The position numbers were made by a program, and so were the translations under genes. A stretch of 15,202 bases of DNA. Source: Azonexus sp. (GTDB lineage: Bacteria > Pseudomonadota > Gammaproteobacteria > Burkholderiales > Rhodocyclaceae). The notes beneath the pieces are model-generated. The model was not told the origin of the DNA, did not search any database, and worked only from the letters and a program-made list of their open reading frames with translations. The stretch is taken from the NCBI GenBank assembly GCA_030697085.1, contig JAUYQT010000501.1:1-15202 (forward strand). The letters are read 5' to 3'. How positions within the stretch are numbered: position 1 is the stretch's first letter; each line of letters starts with the position of its first letter. Positions 7,639 to 14,088 of this stretch are shown here, piece by piece.

Positions 7639-8775
7639 TCAGAGCAGGCTACGGTATAACGCCAGCAATCGTTCTGACATCGCCGCCAGACCCAGATGCG
7701 CCACCGCCTGACGTGCCGCATCGCGCATGCCGGCGGCCACACCGGGTTGCGCCAGTGCGTCGAGGTAATTAGCCAGCGCCGGCACGTCGAGCGCATCGCA
7801 AACCTGGCCGCTGACGCCCGGCGTGATCAGCTCCGCTGCACCACAGTGGTCGCTGACAATGCTCGGCAGACCACAAGCCAATGCCTCCAGCACGGCGTTC
7901 GATAACGGCTCGTAGAGCGTCGGCAGCACAAAGGCATCGGCGGCGCCATAACAGGGTCGCACGTCATTCAGGCCGCCGGTGAATAGCACGCGCCCGCCGA
8001 GAGCGAGCTTCTCCGCCTGACTGCGATAGCGTTCGAGATGCTTGTCAGCGCCGACAATGAGTAAATGCACATGCTTGTTTTTTGCCAGCGCCAGCGCCGC
8101 CAACAAAGGACCGACCCCTTTCCGCTCAAAACCGGAGCCGACATAAAGGAAGAGCGGCGCGGTTTCGGGAATAGCGTAGTGCTGGCGCACGGTAGCCCGG
8201 TGTTCGGCGGCCAGCCTCGGGTGGTAGTGTTCAAGATCGATACCGTTGTAGATCACGTGCAGCTTTTCATCGGCAACGCCGAAGAAACGGCGAATGTCAT
8301 CGCGCACCAGCGCCGAGATACAAATGACCGCCTTGAGACGTGGGTCGGCGAACATTTCTCGTTCGGCGGCCAGGGTATAGCGATGCCAGGGTGACAACGC
8401 TGCGCCCAGTCGGCCAATCAACCCCTGCTGCCGGGAGCGCTGCTCCAGCCAGGCGGCGTGGACGCCATCGCCGGCCCGGAAAATATCGCAACCGGCAATC
8501 CGCTCATGCGACTGCACCAGATCAAACCGCTCACGTTCCAGCGTGCGCTGGACGCAACGGGCAAAACTCGCATCGCGCCCGAGCCGGCTGATATGCGGCG
8601 GTCGACACTCAATAACCGCATGTTTTTGCGTGCCGCCGGTCCATTTTCGCGTAATCAGCGTTAATGACAAATCGAGGTCGCGCTGCGCTAGCGCCTCGAG
8701 CGTCGTCGCCACAAAGCGCTCGGCGCCACCAAACGGGTTGTAACGCTGACGAACCAGCGCGAGACGGATGCTCAT
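7639..8775 (-). CDS. WaaG-like LPS core glycosyltransferase (GT4)
   Basis: 378 residues, close to E. coli WaaG (374), the UDP-glucose:heptose glucosyltransferase I that starts the outer core at the inner face of the inner membrane. WaaG-like signs include the N-terminal YNPFGGAER loop (12-20), the region around LGRDASFARCVQ resembling HGRNAEYYAWVQ of WaaG, the donor-domain stretch YVGSGFERKGVGPLLAALA (211-229, compare WaaG VGSDFGRKGV), and the E-x7-E motif with Glu289 and Glu297 in YEPLSNAVLE. Its ATG overlaps the waaQ stop by four bases (ATGA). The WaaQ-WaaG order is the classic core-operon order. The donor sugar may differ from glucose. Confidence 0.88.
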   Translation of the reverse strand: MSIRLALVRQRYNPFGGAERFVATTLEALAQRDLDLSLTLITRKWTGGTQKHAVIECRPPHISRLGRDASFARCVQRTLERERFDLVQSHERIAGCDIFRAGDGVHAAWLEQRSRQQGLIGRLGAALSPWHRYTLAAEREMFADPRLKAVICISALVRDDIRRFFGVADEKLHVIYNGIDLEHYHPRLAAEHRATVRQHYAIPETAPLFLYVGSGFERKGVGPLLAALALAKNKHVHLLIVGADKHLERYRSQAEKLALGGRVLFTGGLNDVRPCYGAADAFVLPTLYEPLSNAVLEALACGLPSIVSDHCGAAELITPGVSGQVCDALDVPALANYLDALAQPGVAAGMRDAARQAVAHLGLAAMSERLLALYRSLL

Positions 8776-9896
8776 GTTCGCTTCCGTTCGGCGTTGGGCA
8801 ACAATTCGCCGGCCGCAACGTAAACTTCATCCACCGTCAGCGCACCCAGACAATCGCTGACTTTGCCGCCACCACAGCCGTCGATGCCGCAGGGGCGACA
8901 AGGGTGCTGCGTGCTGGCAACGACACGAAACGGCACGCCCCACGGCCCCCATTGCTTGTCGCCAGAGGGGCCGAACAGTGCCACAGTCGGCGTGCCGACG
9001 GCGGCCGCAATGTGCATTGGGGCTGAATCGACGCCGATAAACAACCGGGCGACTTTGGTCAGCGCCGCCAGTTCCTTCAGCGAAAGTTGGCCGGAAAGCC
9101 CATGCGCCGGCTGCGTCAACCGCGCCTGAATCGCTGCCAGCATGGCCTGCTCGTCCTTGCTTGGCGCAGCCGTCAGCACGACGGCATGGCCATCGGCGTG
9201 CAAACGCTCAATCAGCCCTGCCATGCGGTCCACCGGCCAGCATTTGAAAAACCAGCGCGAGGCCGGATGAATGTGGATGAAATCACCCCCTTGCAAGCCA
9301 AAACCGGCGAGATGCCGCGCCACGGCCGCCTCAGCCAACGGCCCCGGGACCAATTGCATACGCCGTTCATTTGCTGCCGGCTGAAGACCAATCCGGCGCA
9401 ATGCATCCAAATTAGCCTCGACCATATGACGCAAGGCATTACGTGGTGCCGCCTGGAGATGGGTGAAACTCTGCTGCCAGCGCTTGCTGCGCCCACCTAC
9501 CACCGGCCCGAGCGCATAACGCGGCGCAAGCAGCCGGCAAAGCCAGGCACCGCGCCAGTGCTCGGTGAGATGAATAATCAGGTCATAGCCGCGCCCTTTC
9601 AGGGTGCGATAAAGCGCCAGTTCGGCCTTGACCTGGCCAAGAGCGCCAAGCTGCTTCCATTGCCGATCAATCGTGTGCACGGCTGAAATCGCCGGATGCA
9701 AAGTCAGCATTTCAGCGGTATCGGCATAAACCAGCGCGTCGATTTCAAGATGCGGCGCCCGTGCCTTGAGGACCGAAAACACCGGTGAACTGACCAGCAC
9801 ATCGCCGTGATGGCGCAATTTGATGACCAGCACGCGGCTGATTTCGCCCAGCGGCACCGCGTCACGCAAAGGGTTGAAAGTTTCCATGCCCGGCAT
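8772..9896 (-). CDS. waaQ: LPS heptosyltransferase III (WaaQ-type, GT9)
   Basis: 374 residues from the ATG at 9896, one base after the stop of the upstream cobC-type gene; an alternative ATG lies three codons in (9887), and a longer version from 9938 would run into cobC. The sequence GGTAAG directly precedes the 9896 ATG. Domain order: RVLVIKLRHHGDVLVSSPVF near the N-terminus (GT9 acceptor loop), then IHPASRWFFKCWP (about 209-221) and GVDSAPMHIAAAVGTP (about 288-303), which I associate with the WaaQ/RfaQ subfamily. A cysteine cluster CRPCGIDGCGGG is near the C-terminus. It adds the branch heptose to HepII of the inner core at the cytoplasmic face of the inner membrane. The WaaG-like gene follows, as expected. 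Confidence 0.9.
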   Translation of the reverse strand: MPGMETFNPLRDAVPLGEISRVLVIKLRHHGDVLVSSPVFSVLKARAPHLEIDALVYADTAEMLTLHPAISAVHTIDRQWKQLGALGQVKAELALYRTLKGRGYDLIIHLTEHWRGAWLCRLLAPRYALGPVVGGRSKRWQQSFTHLQAAPRNALRHMVEANLDALRRIGLQPAANERRMQLVPGPLAEAAVARHLAGFGLQGGDFIHIHPASRWFFKCWPVDRMAGLIERLHADGHAVVLTAAPSKDEQAMLAAIQARLTQPAHGLSGQLSLKELAALTKVARLFIGVDSAPMHIAAAVGTPTVALFGPSGDKQWGPWGVPFRVVASTQHPCRPCGIDGCGGGKVSDCLGALTVDEVYVAAGELLPNAERKRT

Positions 9897-9897
9897 C

Positions 9898-10410
9898 TTA
9901 CCGAAACACTTCAACCCGGGTATGCGAACCGTAGTCAAAGTTCAGCGTCGTCCACCGGGCTGGCGGCAAGCCTTGCCAATGCGCCAGCAGGACACGAATC
10001 ACGCCGGCATGCGTGACCAGCACCGCCTCCGGCACCGCCAGGCTGGCGACAAAGGCCAGCGCCCGTTGCTGCAAGGCAAATGGTGATTCACCGCCCGGCG
10101 GCGCGTAGCCGGCAATGTCGGCTGCCCAGGCGTCAATTTGCCCCCGCGGTAGCGCATCCCACGCCCGGCCTTCCCAATCGCCAAAATTTATTTCGGCCAG
10201 GCGATGGTCGATCACGGGTTGTGGATGCAGGCCATTTGCCAGTGCCCGGCAGCGCAGCAGCGGGCTGCTCCAAAGCGGTAAGTCGGGCGGCAAAACGTTA
10301 CGCAGGCGGGTCATCAGCGCAGGCGAAATTTCAGCCGGAATATCGAGTTGACCGTAGCAAATACCCGGCGCAATGAGCGGCTTCGGGTGACGGATCAAAT
10401 GCAGAATCAT
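9898..10410 (-). CDS. cobC: Histidine phosphatase, probable alpha-ribazole phosphatase CobC
   Basis: 170-residue member of the histidine phosphatase (phosphoglycerate mutase-like) superfamily. Catalytic residues: Arg7-His8 (LIRHPKP, His8 being the phospho-acceptor; Pro instead of Gly follows, as in many CobC proteins), Arg53 in SSPLLRCRALA, Glu73 in EINFGDWEG, and His134 in VTHAG. The APGICYGQLD segment (14-23) is typical of CobC-like enzymes. It would remove the 5'-phosphate of alpha-ribazole phosphate or adenosylcobalamin phosphate. It lies downstream of cobT-cobS, which supports the cobalamin role; the downstream gene is waaQ, one base after its stop. No strong ribosome site is visible before the ATG. 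A more general phosphatase role cannot be excluded. Confidence 0.85.
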   Translation of the reverse strand: MILHLIRHPKPLIAPGICYGQLDIPAEISPALMTRLRNVLPPDLPLWSSPLLRCRALANGLHPQPVIDHRLAEINFGDWEGRAWDALPRGQIDAWAADIAGYAPPGGESPFALQQRALAFVASLAVPEAVLVTHAGVIRVLLAHWQGLPPARWTTLNFDYGSHTRVEVFR

Positions 10411-10474
10411 CGTGGCGAAAACTCGCTGGGGTTAGCGCGTTTCAACGCCAATTTCAGATATGGAACTAAACCGC

Positions 10475-10648
10475 CTATTTGCGAGTTCGCCGTTCGAGAA
10501 GCTCCATTTCCTCCTTGAGCTTGCGAATTTCAGCATGAATTTTATTTTGTTCCACCATCGGCAAGAAAGCGGTATTCATCAACTTGTCTTCCAGCTTTTT
10601 AATATTGCTGACGATGGTTTTGATCTTGTCGTACACATTCGCAAACAT
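10475..10648 (-). CDS. Small uncharacterised protein, 57 aa, predicted coiled coil
   Basis: The ATG at 10648 opens a 57-residue frame ending in TAG at 10475-10477, with GAGGA nine bases upstream and an in-frame stop shortly before the ATG, so the start is well fixed. It begins MFANVYDKIKTIV. The whole protein is charged and helix-compatible: IKKLEDKLM, then HAEIRKLKEEMELLERRTRK with heptad-like Leu/Ile/Met spacing, so a coiled coil or helical hairpin is likely. There is no signal peptide or membrane helix. I do not recognise the family. It lies 73 bases after cobS and 64 bases before cobC in an AT-rich patch (23 G/C in 10561-10620). A TAGAAT at 10685-10690 could be a -10 element about 37 bases upstream, but no good -35 matches it. 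Confidence 0.7.
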   Translation of the reverse strand: MFANVYDKIKTIVSNIKKLEDKLMNTAFLPMVEQNKIHAEIRKLKEEMELLERRTRK

Positions 10649-10721
10649 CGAAATCCATCCTCGTTAATTCACAGCAAGATCCTGATTCTAGAACATTTAT
10701 CCGACAACACGACAAGCTTCG

Positions 10722-11480
10722 CTAAGGCCACGAAGCGACCAAACCCAAGTAAAATGCAATCTCACTAAGCTGCTGCGTCGCGCCCAGACAGTCGCCGGTA
10801 TAGCCACCGAGCCAGCGCTTGAATTTCAAGGCCAGGCAAAAAGTCGCCAGTGCCGCCAACAGGCCACCGGCGAGCGCGTTCATCCAGGGCAGCCCAGCGA
10901 GCCCGGCCAGGGTAAAAACCAGCGCCAGCAAGATCTCGCCGCCGGACAAGCCAGTGGCCAGCGGTTTTGATTTCGCCCGCAAATCTTCCCGCACGTAATC
11001 CATCGTCGCCAGCAAGACCGTCGCGCAAAAGCGCGACACGGCGTGGCCGGCGAGCAAAGCCAGCGGGATCAGCGCCGGCGCCAGCGCCGTGAGCAGCACG
11101 AACTTGCCGAGCAAGGCCAGCACCATCGCCACGACGCCGTAACTGCCAACCCGGGAATCCTTCATGATTTCCAGAATGCGCAGTTTTTCCCAGCCACCGC
11201 CGAGGCCATCGACGGTGTCCGCCAGGCCATCTTCGTGGAACGCGCCGGTGGCATAAATTGTCGCCACCATCGAAAGCAACACGGCCACCGGTAGCGGCCA
11301 GATCAGTGCCGCACCGAGGTAAACCAGCGCGCCGATTGCGCCGACGAGCAGGCCAACCGCGGGAAAGTAACGCGCCGAGCAGTTTAATGCTTGGCTCGAA
11401 TGGCCGACCCAGGCCGGCACCGGCAGGCGGGTGAAGAACCTGACGGCGCCAAAAAAATATTCCAGCTCACGACGCAGCAT
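10722..11480 (-). CDS. cobS: Adenosylcobinamide-GDP ribazoletransferase (cobalamin synthase)
   Basis: 252 residues from the ATG at 11480, which shares one base with the cobT stop (TGATG); a TTG one codon earlier is less likely. CobS is an integral inner-membrane enzyme that joins adenosylcobinamide-GDP to alpha-ribazole (or its phosphate) to form adenosylcobalamin (phosphate). Diagnostic stretches: FFTRLPVPAW near the N-terminus, AFHEDGLADTVDGLGGG (about 80-96), whose acidic residues bind metal in the family, and KDSRVGSYGV (about 107-116). Several hydrophobic helices follow (LLVGAIGALVYLGAALIW and others). Length is normal. It is co-transcribed and probably translationally coupled with cobT under the riboswitch. 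Confidence 0.95.
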   Translation of the reverse strand: MLRRELEYFFGAVRFFTRLPVPAWVGHSSQALNCSARYFPAVGLLVGAIGALVYLGAALIWPLPVAVLLSMVATIYATGAFHEDGLADTVDGLGGGWEKLRILEIMKDSRVGSYGVVAMVLALLGKFVLLTALAPALIPLALLAGHAVSRFCATVLLATMDYVREDLRAKSKPLATGLSGGEILLALVFTLAGLAGLPWMNALAGGLLAALATFCLALKFKRWLGGYTGDCLGATQQLSEIAFYLGLVASWP

Positions 11481-12529
11481 CAACTTTTTTCAGCTACGCC
11501 AGCCGAGGCAAAACTGGCCATTTCATTGAGGAAGCCGACTGCCGCCACCACCAGCGGATAGGCCAGCGCCGCGCCGGTGCCTTCACCCAGGCGCAGGCCA
11601 AGGTCAAGCAAAGGCTCGGCAGCCAGCGCCCGCAACTGCGCGGCGTGGCCCGCTTCGGCCGAACAATGGCAGAAAACGCAATATTCAGTCACCGCCGGAA
11701 ACAGCCTGGCTGCGGTCAACGCGGCCGAACCGACAATAAAGCCGTCGATCAACAGCAACATCTTGGCTTCTGCCCCGGCCAATATCGCACCCACCATCAT
11801 GGCGATTTCGAAGCCGCCGAATTCCGCCAACACCTGCGCCGGCTGGTCATCGCCACCCGCCGCGCGATAACGGCTCAGCGCCTTTTCCAGCAGCGCCTGT
11901 TTGCGGCTCAAGCCGGCGTCGTCCAGCCCGGTGCCACGGCCGACGCAATCGGCCAGCGCGGTACCGGTCAGGCAATGGGTAATCAGTGAAGCAGCCGCCG
12001 TATTGCCGATGCCCATTTCGCCAAAGCCAATAACATTGCAGCCATTGGCCGCCAGATTGCGGGCAATGCGCGCGCCGTGGGCAATCGCGCTGGCGCATTG
12101 TTCGCTGGTCATCGCCGGCTGCTCGATGTAATTCGCCGTGCCCGCTGCCACTTTGGCGTTGATCAAACCCGGGCGCGGTGCGAAATCATGCGCCACGCCC
12201 GCATCAATGACGGCCAGATTCATCTCGTTCTGGCGGGCAAATACATTGATTGCGGCGCCCCCGGCGAGAAAATTCTCCACCATCTGCCAGGTCACCTCCT
12301 GCGGATAAGCCGAAACGCCGGCCTTGGCCGCACCGTGATCGCCGGCGAAAACCAGCATTTGCGGCTGGTTGAGTTGCGGCTCAAGGCACTGCTGGATCAG
12401 GCCGATTTTTTTGGCCACTTTTTCGAGTTGACCGAGGGCGCCGAGCGGCTTGGTTTTCTGGTCGATCTTTTGTTGCAGTGCTGCAGCCAGCCCTTGGTCC
12501 GGGGCGACGATATTAAAATTTGAAGGCAT
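11480..12529 (-). CDS. cobT: Nicotinate-nucleotide--dimethylbenzimidazole phosphoribosyltransferase
   Basis: Cytoplasmic enzyme that makes alpha-ribazole 5'-phosphate from nicotinate mononucleotide and dimethylbenzimidazole or another base. I chose the ATG at 12529 (349 residues; Salmonella CobT has 356). The open frame runs back to 12862, but that extension passes through the riboswitch and terminator and has no CobT similarity. Motifs: [12 protein letters not shown] (25-36), [16 protein letters not shown] (61-76), [14 protein letters not shown] (168-181), [11 protein letters not shown] (197-207) and [12 protein letters not shown] (315-326), with Glu316 at the place of the catalytic glutamate (Glu317 in Salmonella). 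The ribosome site is weak (AGAAAG six bases upstream). It is the first gene after the B12 riboswitch and attenuator. Confidence 0.95.
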   Translation of the reverse strand: MPSNFNIVAPDQGLAAALQQKIDQKTKPLGALGQLEKVAKKIGLIQQCLEPQLNQPQMLVFAGDHGAAKAGVSAYPQEVTWQMVENFLAGGAAINVFARQNEMNLAVIDAGVAHDFAPRPGLINAKVAAGTANYIEQPAMTSEQCASAIAHGARIARNLAANGCNVIGFGEMGIGNTAAASLITHCLTGTALADCVGRGTGLDDAGLSRKQALLEKALSRYRAAGGDDQPAQVLAEFGGFEIAMMVGAILAGAEAKMLLLIDGFIVGSAALTAARLFPAVTEYCVFCHCSAEAGHAAQLRALAAEPLLDLGLRLGEGTGAALAYPLVVAAVGFLNEMASFASAGVAEKS

Positions 12530-12545
12530 CCGATACTTTCTGTTG

Positions 12546-12600
12546 AAAAAAGCAAAAAGGGCTTCGCCGCAGCGCTCGCGAAAACGCCGCCGCGAAACCC
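12546..12600 (-). terminator. Intrinsic terminator, expression platform of the B12 riboswitch
   Basis: On the minus strand the left arm (12585-12600) starts GGGTTTCGC and the right arm (12559-12574) ends GCGAAGCCC. They pair over 16 positions with one G-G mismatch and two G-T wobbles around a 10-base loop. The stem is followed at once by TTTTTGCTTTTTT (12546-12558). This is a textbook Rho-independent terminator 17 bases ahead of the cobT start codon, placed to stop transcription before cobT. Confidence 0.88.
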
Positions 12601-12635
12601 CGTCCATAGGCTTCCAGCCCCAACAATTCGCGACG
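12588..12635 (-). promoter_or_regulatory. Candidate antiterminator competing with the riboswitch terminator
   Basis: CGTCGCGAA (minus strand, 12635 to 12627) is complementary over nine positions, with one G-T wobble, to TTCGCGGCG (12596 to 12588), which is part of the left arm of the terminator. The two pairings exclude each other. The first segment also overlaps the 3' end of the B12 box and the proposed P1 strand, so ligand binding should withhold it and let the terminator form. This is inferred from pairing alone, not from a folding calculation. Confidence 0.5.
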
Positions 12636-12836
12636 TCTTCTGGCTCTCGGATCGGCCGGATCATCGCACCTTCCCGGTTTTCACCAGTGGTTGGGGGCGA
12701 CAAACCCCCGTGCAACTTCCGTCCCCGATTACAGCGGCGGGCCCGCCACGGATTTGCACCGTGTTCCGTTTCATCGAATCGGCGCCGATTATCCGGCTTG
12801 CCGGTTGAGGGCGCAATCACCCGGCCCTCTGTCGGG
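12630..12836 (-). promoter_or_regulatory. Cobalamin (B12) riboswitch upstream of cobT
   Basis: The minus strand carries the conserved cobalamin-aptamer elements in order: ACACGGTGCAAATCCGTG, the stem-loop with the GGTG-AA-CC core; GCCCGCCGCTGTAATCGG, the CCGC-ACTGTAA-like core; CCACTGG followed by GGGAAGG; GATGATCC; and AGCCAGAAGACGTCGC (12630-12645), the B12 box, which matches consensus well up to its last bases. A possible short P1 pairs CGAC (12831-12834) with GTCG (12631-12634). Outer limits are approximate. It should sense adenosylcobalamin and repress cobT-cobS and any read-through genes by attenuation. The promoter must lie at or inside the start of divergent cobU; a TAGCAT near 12838-12843 could be a poor -10. 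This element, its terminator and a short spacer fill the 324-base gap between cobT and cobU. Confidence 0.92.
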
Positions 12837-12853
12837 ATGCTAGAGTTCAGCCC

Positions 12854-13399
12854 ATGAGACAACTGATCCTCGGTGGTGCCCGCTCCGGCAAGAGCCTGCT
12901 AGCGGAAACACGCGCCGCAGAATCCGGCCAGCGCGTCATTTATCTCGCCACGGCGGAAGCGCGCGATGGTGAAATGAGCCGGCGCATCGCACATCACCGC
13001 CAACGCCGGCCGGCCGAATGGGCGTGCGTTGAAGAAACCCTGCACCTCACCGCCAAACTGCGCCAACTGGCGGCGCCGGACACCTGCATTCTGGTCGATT
13101 GCCTGACGCTCTGGCTCTCCAACCTGCTCTTTGCCGGCCGTGCTGCCGCGCAAGCCGAAGCGGGTGAAGCCATCGACTGCCCGCTTTTCAATGCCGAAAC
13201 CAGCGCCCTGATCGAATGGCTGCCGCAAAGCCCCGGCCAGATCATTCTCGTCTCCAACGAAGTCGGCTGGGGCATCGTCCCCATGCACCCGGTATCGCGC
13301 CTCTTTACCGACGAACAAGGCCGACTCAACCAGCGCGTTGCCGCCGCCTGCGAGCAAGTAACACTGGTCGCTGCCGGGCTGCCCTTGCGGCTCAAGTAA
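12854..13399 (+). CDS. cobU: Adenosylcobinamide kinase / adenosylcobinamide-phosphate guanylyltransferase
   Basis: Bifunctional cytoplasmic enzyme of 181 residues that phosphorylates adenosylcobinamide and then transfers GMP to form adenosylcobinamide-GDP, the CobS substrate. The P-loop GGARSGKS is at residues 7-14. [12 protein letters not shown] contains His47, equivalent to the guanylylated His46 of Salmonella Cob[13 protein letters not shown] (81-92) and [17 protein letters not shown] with the [13 protein letters not shown] tail complete the family pattern. Length is normal. AGAG lies eight bases before the ATG. It is divergent from cobT; its own promoter must lie within the riboswitch DNA, and I find no convincing plus-strand promoter or second riboswitch there. 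Confidence 0.95.
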   Translation: MRQLILGGARSGKSLLAETRAAESGQRVIYLATAEARDGEMSRRIAHHRQRRPAEWACVEETLHLTAKLRQLAAPDTCILVDCLTLWLSNLLFAGRAAAQAEAGEAIDCPLFNAETSALIEWLPQSPGQIILVSNEVGWGIVPMHPVSRLFTDEQGRLNQRVAAACEQVTLVAAGLPLRLK

Positions 13400-13479
13400 G
13401 GCTATTCTGCAAACTTCATCTGGACGAAGCCATTGAAGCCTGCGCCAGACAAATAAAAGCAAAACCGGGGGAAACACCC

Positions 13480-14088
13480 ATGCACCGCCTACTCGACATT
13501 CTCGCCTCGGGCATCCACGACACTAAAAACCAGCTATTTGGCGCCGAATCACTGGTTGCGGCGAGCGAAACCAAGTATCAAATCGATCTCTCGGAAGTTC
13601 GCTACGCCATCGAAGCTGCCGCCAACCGCCTGTCACGCACGCTGGCCGCTTATCAACTGATGCGCCACGGCGCCCAATTGGCGGTTGTACCCTGCATCGT
13701 TTCCGACCTCTGTGCCGAAGTATCGCTCGCCCAGAAACACCATTTGGCCGACGCTGGCATCGCTTTAGACGTTGACTGTCAGACCCGCAACGACTGGCCG
13801 CTCGACCGCGACCTGGTCACCGACATGCTCAACAACGCCGTGCAAAATGCTGGCCGCCACGCCCGCCACAAAATTCGCCTGAGCGCCATGGAACAAAATA
13901 GCGAACTGGTTTTACGCGTTGAAGACGACGGCCCCGGCTTTGGCGCGCTGCCGCCGAAAAGCGGCACCGGGCTGATCGTCGCGGAAAAACTCGCCGCCTT
14001 GCACGTCTGCCAGAACCGCCACGGCAGCCTGCACCTGAGCAACGGCGGCGCGCTCGGCGGCGCCTGTTTTGAACTGCGCCTGCCTTGA
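13480..14088 (+). CDS. Small sensor-less histidine kinase-like protein (HATPase)
   Basis: 202 residues from the ATG at 13480, preceded by GGGGGA about seven bases upstream. The frame is open further upstream, but that part overlaps cobU and offers no better start. Residues 11-21, GIHDTKNQLFG, resemble an H-box of the H-D-x-K-N kind with His13 as candidate phosphosite. The ATPase domain shows an N-box DMLNNAVQNAG (115-125), G1 VEDDGPGFG (147-155) and G2 GTGLIVAEKL (162-171). No transmembrane helix, PAS or other sensor domain is visible, so it should be cytosolic. Its stop overlaps the TTG start of the next gene, a response regulator, so the two form a two-component pair. The input signal is unknown. 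An 80-base gap separates it from cobU; TTGAAG and TAAAAG there (13433-13459) are a weak promoter possibility with a short spacer. Confidence 0.82.
   Translation: MHRLLDILASGIHDTKNQLFGAESLVAASETKYQIDLSEVRYAIEAAANRLSRTLAAYQLMRHGAQLAVVPCIVSDLCAEVSLAQKHHLADAGIALDVDCQTRNDWPLDRDLVTDMLNNAVQNAGRHARHKIRLSAMEQNSELVLRVEDDGPGFGALPPKSGTGLIVAEKLAALHVCQNRHGSLHLSNGGALGGACFELRLP

Noticed and set aside
7629..7652. Small hairpin AGCCT/AGGCT at the end of the WaaG-like gene
   Set aside because: Five pairs without a T tract; more likely coding chance than a terminator.
9897..9938. Longer waaQ start inside cobC
   Set aside because: It would overlap cobC by 41 bases and adds residues unlike the family; the ATG at 9896 directly follows the cobC stop.
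10716..10736. Inverted repeat GCTTCG/CGAAGC at the cobS end as a terminator
   Set aside because: Only six base pairs, nine-base loop, and no T tract follows on the minus strand.
12530..12862. N-terminal extension of cobT by 111 codons
   Set aside because: The extension is translated riboswitch and terminator sequence; CobT similarity and normal length begin at the ATG at 12529.
13216..13479. N-terminal extension of the histidine kinase by 88 codons
   Set aside because: It lies largely inside cobU in another frame, resembles no sensor domain, and a good ribosome site precedes the ATG at 13480.
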